A stretch of 64,000 nucleotides of DNA from Athripsodes cinereus. Taxonomy: Eukaryota > Arthropoda > Insecta > Trichoptera > Leptoceridae. The stretch covers positions 7,125,572 to 7,189,571 of the forward strand of contig OX388325.1 of assembly GCA_947579605.1 (NCBI GenBank). Direction: 5' to 3'. The notes beneath the pieces were generated by a model, which was given only the letters and a program-made list of their open reading frames with translations, searched no databases and was not told the DNA's origin. Numbering within the stretch: the first letter of the stretch is position 1; every line of letters begins with the position of its first letter. Shown in pieces: positions 21,651 to 32,624 of this stretch. Both the position numbers and the translations under genes were made by a program.

Positions 21651-22310
21651 GATAGGTGACTGCACCACGGATAAAGTGAACTTAAACCAGCCTAAGCCGA
21701 TTCGTAAGCATCGGAACACCTTTCTTATTTCCTACTTAAAGGAGTTTGCACAGACTGTTGGTTGTGCAGACGAGAGTTTGTTGAGTAATATTTTTAATAT
21801 CTTACCTCACGCAGGTGTAAAAAGTAAAAATCCAGTAAAATAAGTACCTACTACTTTCATCTCGAACTCTTGCAGTTCGGGTGCTCGTTGCTGGAATGAT
21901 CTCCCATCTAACCTTAGACTGACTCAAAGTCTGACGTCCTTCAAGCGAGCCGTTAGAGAGAAATTTATTTCCATGAATACAGCCTCTGAAACCAAGAACC
22001 CATCACTCCCCCCCCCCAACAATATCCTTCCCCTACAGTATTTTGTTGTTTTTTTTTATTATTGTGTATGTATTTATATGTACCTATATGATTTTTTATT
22101 GTTTATTTTTGTAAAATTACTATTGTTTTTTTCTCTACAGTTGATTTGCTTTTTTTACTATTAGGTATAATTTGGTTTTTATTATTACACCGTTGGATTA
22201 GTTGGAAAAGATCGCACCTTTGCGGTAAACTCGCCCTCTGTATATTGATTGTATCTTACTTGAATGTTTACCTTTTATGTAATTGTTGAAGGGTGTTTGT
22301 TTTCACACTG
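21651..22310 (+). mobile_element. LINE relic: reverse-transcriptase C-terminus plus tail T
   Basis: At 21855-21975 the plus strand encodes GARCWNDLPSNLRL and LTSFKRAVREKFIS, the usual C-terminal ending of many insect LINE reverse transcriptases. About 220 bp later comes the tail T unit (GATTAGTTGGAAAAGATCGC ... AACTCGCCCTCTGT). This links tail T to a LINE 3' end. The stretch at 21745-21835 (open frame YLKEFAQTVGCADESLLSN) is of unknown origin. Confidence 0.6.
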
Positions 22311-22974
22311 TGAAAATTCATATTCAATATTTATGAAACAATCAAAACACTGTTATAATTTTCACCACATTTATTCAAACTCTAACGTTTTCGCCCACTT
22401 CAATGGGCATTCTCAAGAGTACTGAAACAATAAAAATGTCACCTACAAAAATTGAAGGTAGTCATACAAAAATTGAAGGTAGTCAAAGTAATCAGTGTAC
22501 AATAATTAATGAATAAATAAATAAATAAAATGTGAAAACTGCGTTTAATATTTTTTTAATATAGAATAAAAAATTTACAAGATGCACTGTGAAAAGCAAT
22601 TATCGCATTTATTGTTAAAAGATTTTCAATTTATTTACAAGTTAAAAATTAATTAAACGGTTAATTTTAATGTGTCTTTTATATATTTTATGTAATAGGA
22701 ATAATCTTCAAAATCTCCAATTTAGTAATTTGGGTTTTTATATTATGAATTAGCGATATTCTATTATCACCGCATAAATAGTTTAATTCGTACGTTTTTA
22801 TGCTTGTTTATATGTATGTTATTTATAAAAACTGTAACTAGTGGCAAACATACTACACTCTATACACAGTCTCATTATTTTGGCATATTTTAAACTAAAA
22901 ATATGACACATATCATCTCGTATGTTGACAGTGATGGTATACTTGTATTTTTGTTGGATTTGCTTCGCATGTTT
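22311..22974. other. AT-rich non-coding stretch
   Basis: No supported gene. Near 22380-22440 the minus strand carries TGAGAATGCCCATTGAAGTG followed by GGCGAAAACGTT, a phrase that looks like part of a dispersed repeat but has no second copy in this window. Confidence 0.35.
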
Positions 22975-23145
22975 AGAAGTCCTGAAGCACCCGGTAAAGA
23001 ATAGGTCTTCTTTGTATATTTCGATTGTCCTGTAAAAGGTTAGTGTGCGAAAAAAGACATTCACAAATTAAATTTAGCGATGAGGAGTGGCATTCATCAT
23101 GAATGTCTTATTTATTTGTGGGCACAGAGAGGACAGCTCGTGATG
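22975..23145 (+). mobile_element. Repeat A copy
   Basis: Shows CCTGAAGCACCCGGTAAAGA, then TTTAGCGATGAGGAGTGGC, then GGCACAGAGAGGACAGCTCG, in the same order as at 36225 and 53405. It breaks off into ATTATTATTATTATT. Confidence 0.6.
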
Positions 23146-23500
23146 GAAAAGTATTATTATTATTATTGGATCACTTTGATGATGGATGCAAGAGAGGAAA
23201 TGATTCTGGGTATGACTGTTGACACTCCTCGACCCATCTGGTTTGGGGAAGTGTTTTTAAATGCCACAATCGCTTCACTCTTCAAGGCATTCGTGGATGT
23301 GTGGGTCTCAAGATGGGATCTGCTACGTCAGCCGGGTCCCCCGTCCACTGACGTGGTAGGGTCGGAGATACCAATACTGGCATAGTAGTACTGACAGATT
23401 AGAGAAAGTTGAAATATAAATAAATTGTCACCTAAACGGATAAATAGGAGTCCTCGGACTCCTGAAATATCCGACAAATAAAGTTATTTCAATTTTGGAT
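23146..23500 (+). repeat. LINE-like 3' end with GACTCCTGAAATATCC motif
   Basis: The end (GGATAAATAGGAGTC ... GACTCCTGAAATATCCGAC ... AAGTTATTTCAA) recurs at 35895-35945 and in part at 35028-35072. The upstream GC-richer part contains an 101-codon open frame from 23080 with no recognisable domain; I treat it as repeat sequence. Confidence 0.45.
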
Positions 23501-23814
23501 CAATAATATTGCGCTGTTTTTGTAACTAATTCAACTCAAGAGCGAATTTACAATATTATATTTACAATATTAAATTTTATTACTTTTCCAAAACAAATGA
23601 GGTGGAAATTTTTTGATGTCACAATTTTTTTTTTGGTTTAATTTTATATTTTATCAATTTTCACCACTACGGTAATTCAAAGACGACGAAAACTAATTAC
23701 AAAACAAATAAAATACACTTCATTTTAGTCAGAAAATAAAAAAAAACATAAAACTTAATATGTAATCGATATTTAACTATTAATTTTGATATAAAAATTG
23801 GAGAAGTTTTGGGT

Positions 23815-24215
23815 TCAGACAGCTACAAGAGAACCATATACCATATTATCAATAGTCCATAATAATATTGAGTTACTATGGATCAGTTCTAGACGATCAT
23901 TTTTAAACTCCTCATCCTCACTGACGGGCCCTGCTCCCTCTGAACGCCTACGTGGGTAGGTGGGCGGAGGATCCGCAAATAAGCGTACCTTTCCTAGCCC
24001 AAGAACACCTTGCTGCAGGAGGCGATCTAGACTATGGGACATGGAAAACCCTAAATCGACTGAGATCTGGTGTGGGAAACTGCCGCGTCAATGAAAACGA
24101 TGGGGCTTCCTATAAAATGAATCCGGAGCATGTGACTGTGGTGCAGCACAGACTATGCCACACTTGTTGGAGTGTCCATTGTGCGCTGTCACTTGCTCCA
24201 CTTGCTGATTAGTTT
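23815..24215 (+). mobile_element. LINE-H C-terminal fragment (frameshifted)
   Basis: The plus strand encodes DYGTWKTLNRLRSGVGNC and, in another frame, CDCGAAQTMPHLLECPLC. This TLNRLRTG ... CDCG ... HLLECP arrangement is the usual C-terminus of Jockey/R1-type reverse transcriptases. Two other copies are at 34803-35075 (minus) and 49400-49640 (plus). At least one indel separates the two halves, so it is dead. Confidence 0.7.
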
Positions 24216-24318
24216 TTTCTGGGTTTCGACACGATAAATAAATAATATTGACTCTTCAGTTCCATAACTGAACAAGTAGACTTTGGATTATAAATTTATT
24301 CTTCAATAGATTTAAAAC

Positions 24319-24750
24319 TATCTATCTATTTATTCCCTCACGCCGTATCCCAAGTGGGGTAGGCAGAGAGAACGAAACGTCAATTAGATCTGTCCTTACA
24401 TATTTCTTTCACTTCCTCTACAGTCATACAATTTCTCATGCACGCACGTCGGTTTCTTTTACTCAAAACACGGCCGTCCTTGAGAATTTGATCTACATGT
24501 TCAAGCCATGAACCTAGTACTCGGACGCCCGCGCTTCCTCACACCTCTCCTTTCAGCCAAGTATATCCTCTTTGTCATTCTTTCCTCTTTCATTCGTTCC
24601 ACATAACCAAACCATCTCAATTTATTTACACGCATTCTATCCACAACACTCTTCTTGCATCCACTCATTCTTCTGATATCCTCATTCCTCACTCTATCAC
24701 GCAACGTTTTACCAACCAACCTCCTCAGCGATCTCATCTCCACAGCATGC
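24319..24750 (-). mobile_element. LINE-B 3' fragment with 14-bp target duplication
   Basis: Perfect direct repeats AATAGATTTAAAAC at 24305-24318 and 24751-24764 bound a 432-bp insert. On the minus strand it codes RRLVGKTLRDRVRNEDIRRM and NKLRWFGYVERM, then decays, and ends GGCGTGAGGGAATAAATAGA. The short ATAGATAG tail directly follows the reverse-transcriptase stop. Confidence 0.9.
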
Positions 24751-25125
24751 AATAGATTTAAAACCATTTTTGCGGTATTTTGTTATATCTGGAAGGCAAA
24801 TTTTATAGCGGTAATAAAAAACGCCCCGTGTCTCATGAGAGCTACGAAAAGGTTCTCCTCAATTTCAGTAAAAATTTCGAGTAAAGAAAAGTCGTAATTT
24901 CCTCAATTTCTAATATTTGGGATGCACCCAAATGAGGATGATCATCAAATTATTACATAATATTCAATTATCAGTCTGAAAATTAAAAACATATCAACCT
25001 AATTTTTCCTTAGCGACACAGGGTTATAAACTAGTTGTAATATTTATCAGTAGCATTTAGTAAAAAAAAACTATTTTACCATTAAAAGAAAAAAAAAATC
25101 AATTTATCAAACAAGACTGTATTAA

Positions 25126-25790
25126 GGGGCCCCTTTAGCGAAAACGATAAAACATTCAATTTTCAACAAGTTTGGTACACAAACTCTCAAAACTTGTTGA
25201 CCCTACGAACATTTTGATTTGATAAAATAAGAAAACAAATATTAATTACCAATATCAAACTAACTTTAAAAAAAACTTGATTTTAGCTTCATAGTATTCA
25301 TAAAAAAGCATTTTTCTAAAAATCGAATTCGGGGGTGTGTTTGGTAGATAAATGCACGAGAATGCTGTAAATTTTCATATATTTTTTTTAATATTACGAA
25401 TACTTAGATAGTTAATACAATTTTAAAACAAATAATTTTTTTTTGTTTTTTTTTCATGGATATTGACCGATTTAAAAAATATTTTTTTTGATAAAATTTC
25501 TCATATTTTGGAACCTAAAATAAACCAAATGAACTCGATTTTTTGCATACTAAAAAAAGTTTGCTAAAATCTTTAGTATTTATATGCTTGATAGGAGGAA
25601 TAAAAAATATATTTAATTTACAAATAATTTGTATTTTGATATAACAAAGAGTACCTAAATATATCTCGTCAGCCTGCGATTTATTTATTTTTTAGTAAAA
25701 AACTAATATTGGTAATAAATATTTGTTTTTTTATTTTATCATATCAATATGTTCACAAGGGTCAACAAGTTTTGGAACTTTTTTTTATCA
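25126..25790 (+). mobile_element. MITE-D (TTAA-target, piggyBac-like), right end lost
   Basis: Begins GGGGCCCCTTTAGCG directly after TTAA (25122-25125) and is collinear with the complete copy at 48190-48911 until about 25790, where the match stops before the right inverted end. No transposase. Confidence 0.75.
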
Positions 25791-25969
25791 AAGGATGAAA
25801 AGGACGCTACCTGTATTATAAGAAAATTATATATTAATGTTAAATTTAGTCACGGCCATTTCAGAGAAGGACTAGAGTCCACGGCAAGAAACACGTCTCC
25901 CAATTTTTCGCAACGACATTTATTTGCAGTAAAGATAGACAAAACTCGTCGACATTTTTGATAATGTTA

Positions 25970-26640
25970 CTACTATACTATACTATACCCTCACGCCATG
26001 TCCCAGGAGGGGTAGGCAGAGAGAACGGAACGCCATATAGATCTATCCTTACATATTTCTTTCGCTTCCTCTACATTCATCCAGTTTCTCATACATGCAC
26101 GCCGATTTCTCTTACTCAGCACGCGTCCGTCCTTAAGAATTTGGTCCACGTGATCAAGCCACGTGGTTCTTGGACGTCCGCGCTTCCTCACACCCCTTCT
26201 TTCAGATAAATACATCCTCTTCGTCATCCTTTCATCTTGCATTCGCTCAACATGTCCAAACCATCTCAACTTGTTTACACGCATTCTGTCCACAACACTC
26301 CTCTCACATTCGCTCATTCTCCTGATATCCTCATTCTTCACTCTATCTCGCAACGTTTTACCAACCATTCTTCTCAGTGAACGCATCTCCACAGCATTTA
26401 TTTCACTCTCACCCTTTTTCAACCACGTCCAAATTTCGCTTGCATACATAAGTGTCGGTACCAGAATGGTATTGTGCACTAGCATTTTTGCTATGTTCGA
26501 CACACTGCTATTGCTAACAATGGGTCGAAGTGCACCATTCACTCTAGCACCGGCGACTTTTCTTCTTTCAATGTCCTTATCAAATCTTCCATCCGTCGCA
26601 AACAGACTTCCCAGATAATGTTCCCAAGTCAAAATGGCAA
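25970..26640 (-). pseudogene. LINE-B reverse-transcriptase C-terminal fragment, best copy
   Basis: Longest readable LINE-B copy: an open minus-strand frame of 213 codons (25991-26632). It holds the palm/thumb-to-C-terminus part of a reverse transcriptase: YLGSLFATDGRFDKDI, MYASEIWTW, RSLRRMVGKTLRDRV, NKLRWFGHVERM and RKRGRPRTTWLDHVDQIL. The catalytic FADD region is missing because the copy is 5'-truncated. The stop TGA (in GGCGTGAGGG) is followed at once by the TATAGTATAG tail, an RTE-like 3' end. Function of this fragment: none expected. At least a dozen shorter copies lie in the window. Confidence 0.85.
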
Positions 26641-26699
26641 GGGCGCAAGGCGGCTTACCTTCCAGAATGGAGACCGTGGATATACAGAAGCTGTATATA

Positions 26700-26800
26700 G
26701 GTATAATGAGTTACAATCCATTGGATTGGTCTGCAACGAGTTTGGCCTTTCTTCTCCACTCCTCCCTATTCTCAGGCAGTCTCTTTAACTCTGGCAAAGG
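26700..26800 (-). mobile_element. LINE-R extreme 3' end
   Basis: Matches the last 95 bp of the LINE-R copy at 29240 (GAGTTACAATCCATTGGATT ... CTCCACTCCTCCCTATTCTC). A third solo end is at 54396-54475. These are very short 5'-truncated insertions. Confidence 0.8.
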
Positions 26801-26894
26801 AAAATTTAGATAAAATACAAGTCCTCATAATTTAATATCTCTACCACACACTTCTTTAACTTTATTGAGATTGAGTCGCCAACCCAGTGTTCTC

Positions 26895-27252
26895 GAACGA
26901 CATTGTCCAATATCGGTAGAAATATCCGCTAAAATCGGTATAAATGGTATATTTCGTACCCAAAATCGGTATATGGGGTATTTTTACCGACGATGTACTT
27001 TCCGTACTTTCCATACCGGGTACTTTCCTTTTTAGAAAATTTCTACCCCCCTCCCCGTCGCCAGATTTTCAAAATGGTATAGGAATTTGGAATAATAATT
27101 CAAAAACTCCTCGGTTTTCTTAAAGAATAATTGCTCGAATCCAATAAGTATCCGGTACTTTTACCGAATACCCGATACTTATCTACCGTTTATATTTCCC
27201 TGTCGACAAATAGTAAAAATCGGTAGATTACTAGACCATTTCGGTATATATC
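26895..27252. repeat. Repeat rich in CGGTA motifs, left part of an interrupted unit
   Basis: Multiple ATCGGTATA / ACCGA motifs on both strands and a TTTCTACCCCCCTCCCC block. The same block followed by GTCGCCA is at 43495-43520. The unit continues after the hAT insertion at 28578. Confidence 0.5.
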
Positions 27253-27260
27253 GGTAGGAC

Positions 27261-28569
27261 CAGAGATGTGACGTATTTCAAATAAAAGTACTTAAAATAC
27301 AAGTACAAAATACAAAATACGTATTTTCATTTTGTTTTTCAAATACCTTTTCGTAAAACGTATTTTGTTTTTTATTTGAAATACTTTTTTTGAGTATTTT
27401 GTATTTTACACAAAATACTTTTTTATTTGTTTGAAACAAAATTCTGCCATTAATTGATATGCGCGTATGCAAGCTTATTGTCTATTTGTTGAATTACGAA
27501 TACAACGTTTCCATTAGAGTAGGTACTCCATATTTGAGATAGATAATACACACAATAATGATGATTGAACTAATTATACAAGAGGCCGTTTATCCATGAC
27601 CATTCCAAGGGCGCTATGATTTCTTCTGAACTATAGTGATTTCAACTTTGTCTGCAGGCTCTGCCTGCCGGCAGCGCCAACTGTTCCAGGCAGTTGGCGC
27701 TGCGACTCTAGTTCTCCTTTCTACAAATTTAGAGGTATTTGCAATATTGAATTGAAGCTGATTAGAAGCTGAGCACAGTCTTCGCCTCAAATTTTTGTCA
27801 GCGGAACAGTTCAGTGAGTGGTGTGCTACCTTGTGGACAGTGAGACACAGTTTAAACACCACTCTCTATGAGACTCTCAGCTAGTGTAGACTTCTTAGTA
27901 GTGAAGTGATGTGGCAGCTCTGATTCTCTCTGTAAATGATTCGGAGGCAACATTAAAAACCATCTGAAGACGATCAAGAAGGGTCTGGAGCAGTCCTATA
28001 TATAATATGATGTTACAGTAGTCCATACGATTTCAGATTCGGAGTATCCATCCTGATTTATTCTGCAGCCCAAGTTCAGGAATTCTCTAACCTGCTTGAT
28101 ACTCACTCCATTTATGACAATTTTCGCAGTCGCCTCATCTCTACGAACAATCATACATTTTGTTTTGTCTTTATTTATTTTTATGTTGTATTTTGACAGT
28201 TCTTCCTAGGGCTTTATTCAACTCATCTACATTATCTGTAAGCAATGCTATATCGAATCATGTCAACCCTTTCTCCATTTATCTATGCTCTTGTCCAGTT
28301 CTTCATTTCTTCTATCAATTCATCAATGGCTCGCTGTATATAACAGTTAAAGAGTGCTGGAAATATTGAATACCCCTGTCTCAGGTCTCACACCTTGTTC
28401 GACTATTTGCAAAAAGTATTTTAAATAAGCATTTTAAAAAAGTATGTATTTTGAAAATACGTATTTTGTATTTAAATACCATTTTGAAAAAGTATTTAGT
28501 ATTTGAAATACAAAAGTATTTGTTATTTTGTATTTAATTACTTTTTTGAAAGTATTTTGCACATCTCTG
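27261..28569. mobile_element. Non-autonomous hAT element, 8-bp target duplication
   Basis: Perfect octamers GGTAGGAC at 27253-27260 and 28570-28577 flank a 1,309-bp element. The ends are CAGAGATGTG and its reverse complement, then long arms made of AAATACTTT/AAAGTATTT motifs. No hAT transposase is visible. A LINE-R fragment (28010-28400) sits inside and is therefore a secondary or captured insertion. Confidence 0.9.
28010..28400 (-). mobile_element. LINE-R internal fragment inside the hAT element
   Basis: Collinear with 29790-30170 of the main LINE-R copy (reverse-transcriptase palm region), for example CTCGCTGTATATA followed by CAGTTAAAGAGTGCTGG. It carries several indels and a small duplication near 28380 (TGTCTCAGGTCTCAC), so it is not coding. 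Confidence 0.8.
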
Positions 28570-28577
28570 GGTAGGAC

Positions 28578-29100
28578 ACGGTCCATTTCGGTATAAATAA
28601 CTAGTATTGTGTAGGTAAAAATATAACAGGTATCGAATACTAGTTAAGCGAGACCTTTATCTGTAACAGGTATTATGCTGTGACAGTAACAGGTATTGGA
28701 ATACCTATTAAAATATCTATATAGGTATTTAAAATAACAGGTATTTGAGTACGCGTTTGGATTAACAGATATTGTTATCTAAACTAGTATTTTCCATGCG
28801 TATCTGTTTAGCCCACGTAAACTGTTACTAAATACTAGGCACCAGTGACAAAAGGGTATGAGTAATGCACACTCCAGGGATTATTATTCATATTAATAAT
28901 ATTACTTTTTATACAGTTAAGTACATAGTATCTAAACTAGTATTTTCGATGCGTATTGTTAAGCCCACGTTAAAAGTTACGAAATACTAGGCACCAGCGA
29001 CAAAAGGGTATGAGGAATGCACACTCCGGGGAATATTATTAATATTTAATAGTATTACTTTTTATAAAGTTAAGTAAAAGAAGATAATACCTATCTCATA
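28578..29100. repeat. CGGTA-rich unit continued, then two tandem copies of about 150 bp
   Basis: After the hAT right edge the CGGTA-type sequence resumes. From about 28780 two adjacent copies share AAATACTAGGCACCAG, GACAAAAGGGTATGAG, AATGCACACTCC and TATTACTTTTTATA; the second begins near 28925. About 10 percent divergence. Confidence 0.6.
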
Positions 29101-29239
29101 CCAAGTAGTGAAATAATATCAGAATAGTCTGATATCCAAAAAAGGAATATATAATTACATTGCTGGAGTAATACGTATCCAACCTTATTTCGGCCCTTTC
29201 TAAAGTGTTGATTTTACAGGTGCAAAATAGAACAAACTA

Positions 29240-30657
29240 TATATATAATGAGTTACAATCCATTGGATTGGTCTGCAACGAGTTTTGACTTATTTCTCCA
29301 CTCCTCCCTATTCTCAGCTAGTCTCTTCAACTCCATATATGAGCCACAGCTCATGTACCTCTTCAGTTGGTCCATATAGGCGTCTCTCGGTCGACCTCTG
29401 CCATTTGTGCCTTCGGTCCTGCCCTCTGCGATTGCGATGAGCAGTCCTGGGTGCCTGATGTTGTGGCCAATCCAATTAGCTCGTTGTTGGCAGATTCTTT
29501 TGAGGAGTTGCCTTTTTTCGCCAACCCTGGTTAACACTTCTTCGTTTTCGACGTGTTCCGACCAATGAATCTTCAGCATGCGTCTATAGCACCACATTTC
29601 AAATGCCGCTAACCGTCCGCTTTCCCTCTTGCTGATGGTCCACGTCTCGCACCCATATAACAAAATGCTCCACACAAAGGTTTTAGTGAGATTCTTCCTC
29701 ACGCTTAGATCAATATTAGGGGATTCTAATATTTTGGATTTTTTGTTAAAGGCAATTCGTGCCTGGTTTATTCTGCTCACAATTTCTGATTTGGAGCGTC
29801 CGTCCTGGTTTATTCTGCTGCCCAAGTACACGAATTCTCTTACTTGTTTGATTCTCACTCCATTTATGGCAATGTTCGCAGTCGCTTCCTCCCTTCCAAC
29901 GACCATACATTTTGTTTTATCTTTATTTATTTTCATGTTGTACTTTGACAACAGTATACTTTCCATTTTCCCCAAGGCTTCGTTCAGCTCCATCTCGGAG
30001 TCTGCGAGCAGTGCTATGTCGTCTGCATATCTAATCATGTCGACTTTTTTCCCATTTATTTTTACTCCTGTCCGGTTCTTCATTTCTTCTCTGAGTTCAT
30101 CAATAGCTCGCTGTATATAGCAGTTAAAGAGTGCTGGCGACATTGAGCATCCCTGTCTCACACCTTGTTCTACCCTCGCTTCTGCGCAGCTCTCTCCGCT
30201 TTTAATTACAGCCTTTTCATTCTTGTATAGGCTCCAGATTGCTCTTCTGTCCTTATAGCTCATTCCTATCTGGTTTAGAGTCTTAAAAAGTTGTTCCCAT
30301 TCTACTTTATCGAATGTTTTTTCTAGGTCGATGAATGCTACATACGTGTTTCTATTTACTGTTATTCTCTTTTCAAGAACAAGTCTTAGACTCAGAATTG
30401 CATCTCTTGTACCTGTCTCTTTGCGGAATCCAAATTGATCTTCTGAAAGTGTTTCGTTGATTTTACTTTCCGCCCTTTTCATTATAATGTTGGTGAGTAT
30501 CTTAGAAGCGTGTGATATCATGCTTATGTGTTCTGTGTTGTTCGCACTTTGTCGTGCCTGTTTTCTTAGGTAGCGCTCGTATCAGACATTTGGCGAAGTC
30601 CTCAGGTATCTCTCCTGTGTTATATATTTTGCAGACAAGCTTATACAAAGTAATTTA
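29240..30657 (-). mobile_element. LINE-R, 5'-truncated, with 9-bp target duplication
   Basis: Direct repeats AACAAACTA at 29231-29239 and 30658-30666 bound the insert. On the minus strand it starts within the reverse transcriptase (ITLYKLVCKIYNTGEIPEDF), has one frameshift near 30530, then an open frame to the stop. The element ends right after the stop in ATATATA, with practically no 3' untranslated region, as in RTE-type LINEs. Other fragments: 26700-26800, 28010-28400, 54396-54475. Confidence 0.85.
29253..30521 (-). pseudogene. LINE-R reverse transcriptase (422-codon open part)
   Basis: Reverse transcriptase that would copy element RNA at the target. Readable motifs in order: EDQFGFRKETGTRDA, motif A as FIDLEKTFDKVEW, VRQGCSMSPALFNCY, the catalytic YADD (RYADDIALLAD), YLGSRINQDGRSKSEI, LLYGCETWT and a C-terminal segment RANWIGHNIRHPGLL ... 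GRGRPRDAYMDQLKRY. No stop interrupts 422 codons, and the catalytic aspartates remain. The endonuclease and first reverse-transcriptase blocks are absent because of 5' truncation, and a frameshift lies just upstream of the ATG, so the copy cannot be autonomous. Similar to lepidopteran RTE-type elements; clade by inference. The good state of the frame suggests a young copy. Confidence 0.85.
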
Positions 30658-31004
30658 AACAAACTAATAGGTATAAATGAACTTAATAGAAAAGATTTTA
30701 GCTGATACAGGAACGTTAAACTTTGTTCTAAATGAAGTGCGGACTTTTTGAAGTACTAGATTTGCCAATATTAATTGAAACAAAAATCTGAGAGCGTGAA
30801 AGATTGATAAAACAGAATCTTTATTTTCTTTTATTTACAACACTTTTATTTTTGTAAAACCAAGCCAATCTCATGTTTTTTTTTATTATTCATTACTCCA
30901 AATAAATAAAATGGTGTAAGTCAACCTATTAAGTAAGTATATTTTTTTTTATTTTTAACTACCTTATAAATATTTCTATTTTTTTTTTCAATTTACCCAT
31001 GTGT

Positions 31005-31190
31005 TCAGCAGTGGACACTCAGAGTAGCCGTACTCAACCTTTTTGTCTTCGGGCCGCATACATATATTTGAAAGGGGCGCAACAACTAGTATAACGAAAA
31101 AATTAGGATCCCCCCCCCCCCTCCTTTCTAAGAAAACATTTGTTTTGGTGTTAGATATTAAATTCTAAATATTGAACAATTTGTATTTTA
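31005..31190. mobile_element. hAT-like end fragment (GCCGTACTCAACC)
   Basis: Contains TGTTCAGCAGTGGACACTC then AGTAGCCGTACTCAACCTTT and CTTCGGGCCGCATA. The same order begins at 31497. A poly(C) run is at 31111-31122. Confidence 0.5.
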
Positions 31191-31191
31191 T

Positions 31192-31365
31192 GTTGTTGGC
31201 CGCACTGCCGCGTGTTGAGTAAGAGGAACCGACGTGCGTGTATGAGAAACTGTATGAATGTGGAGGAAGCGAAGGAAGTGTGTAAAGATAGATCTGTTTG
31301 GCGTTCCGCTCTCTCTGCCTAACCCACTTGGGACAAGGCGTGAGGGTATAGTATAGTATTTTATG
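31192..31365 (+). mobile_element. LINE-B 3' end with TATAG tail
   Basis: Codes on the plus strand for the LINE-B end (SKRNRRAC, NCMNVEEAKEVC) followed by CTCTCTGCCTAACCC, ACAAGGCGTGAGGGTATAG and TATAGT. Only the last 165 bp of the element. Confidence 0.8.
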
Positions 31366-31496
31366 TTTAAAGTTTCAAGTAGTTGATATTCATTGTAGCC
31401 TATTTTGTTTTCTTGCTGTGGTTTCACGGAAAAATAATTCAGTTCAATATAATAGAATAATTAATATCCTTATCTGTTTTCTTATGCACGCCCACG

Positions 31497-31830
31497 TGTT
31501 CAGCAGTTGACACTCACTCCAGAACAGCCGTACTCAACCTAATTTTTCTTCGGGTCACAACACTAAAATAACCACAAAAAATAGGAAACTCCTAATTTGT
31601 AACAAAAAACGTTTACGATATTTCAAAAAATGAACTATTTTTTTTGTTTTAGAATTGTTAGCTTTAGGGAAATTGAGGATGAATTCATTTACTGTTGTTT
31701 ATTAAGGACATTCTATAAATAAAATATTTATTTAAGATGTGCTAAAAGACTATGTTTGCTTAGCTGTAACTTTTTAATAAATCACAAAAATTTAGCGGGC
31801 CGCAAGTTAAGTATCCCTGCTTAGAGTGAT
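31497..31830. mobile_element. Non-autonomous hAT-like element
   Basis: Left end GCCGTACTCAACCTAATTT with TTCGGGTCAC nearby, right end GCGGGCCGCAAGTTAAGTAT then CCCTG. The right end reversed (CAGGGATACTTAACTTGCGG) is typical of hAT termini. I do not see a clean 8-bp duplication. Confidence 0.5.
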
Positions 31831-32349
31831 GAGAGACCATGTTCACGAGCTGACAGCATGACATGAGTCATGTTGGAGACTGGCGTGGACGTGCCCTTGT
31901 CACATCAAGGTCATGGGTTGTATCACGTGTACAGAGAGTGAGAACACGGGGGGCCAGAACTTCCGTTGTTGAGACAACAAACAGTTCCTGGAGTACTAGG
32001 TATTGATAACAGGTATTTCCAAATAACAGTTTAGGTACTACCTGTTACTGGGAAATACTCCTTTAGCACCTTTAGCACATCACTATAAATAACCGTGCGA
32101 ACCCCAAGGAGTTCGCGACCACCAAAAATTAATTGAATTTGAAAAAACACCCAACATCTCAGCGCTAAGGCTTACGTTTGTGTATTATACAAAACAAACA
32201 CCGCATTCACATGCAAGTTACTGCATATACTACCGCCATCTGTCGATAAAAAATATTAATTATGCGTAATGAATTTCTTGATTATTCAAGTTAAGATCTT
32301 CTAGCTTTATTGCCTTAGTTACATAACATTATTGATTAGATATATCATA

Positions 32350-32585
32350 GGTACCATACCTTCACGCCGTATCCCAAGTGGGATAAGCAAAGGGGACGGA
32401 ATGCCATGCTGTACCTACATACTTATTTAGCTTCCCCCACATTCGTGCATTTTCTCATACAAGTATGCCTCCACGATTCCTCTCACTCAACACGCGGCTG
32501 TACTTGGGAATCTGATCCACGTGGTCAGAACATTTAGTTCTCAGAAGTCGGCGTTTTTTTCACATCCTCCTCTTCCAGATTTCTT
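32350..32585 (-). mobile_element. LINE-B 3' fragment (decayed)
   Basis: Minus-strand match to the LINE-B end (TTCACGCCGTATCCCAAGTG ... CTCACTCAACACGCGGCTG ... GATCCACGTGGTCAGAAC). Many substitutions. It faces the plus-strand copy that starts 40 bp later. Confidence 0.7.
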
Positions 32586-32624
32586 TGTTTTGTTTTTGTG
32601 AATACTGAGGTGTTAATATGAATA

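Noticed and set aside
23080..23385. 101-codon frame beginning MRSGIHHECLIYLW
   Set aside because: It starts inside a repeat A copy, runs through an ATT microsatellite and ends in a LINE-like 3' region.
26163..26618. 151-codon plus-strand frame
   Set aside because: It is the antisense shadow of the LINE-B reverse-transcriptase fragment.
29629..30120. 163-codon plus-strand frame
   Set aside because: It is the antisense shadow of the LINE-R reverse transcriptase.
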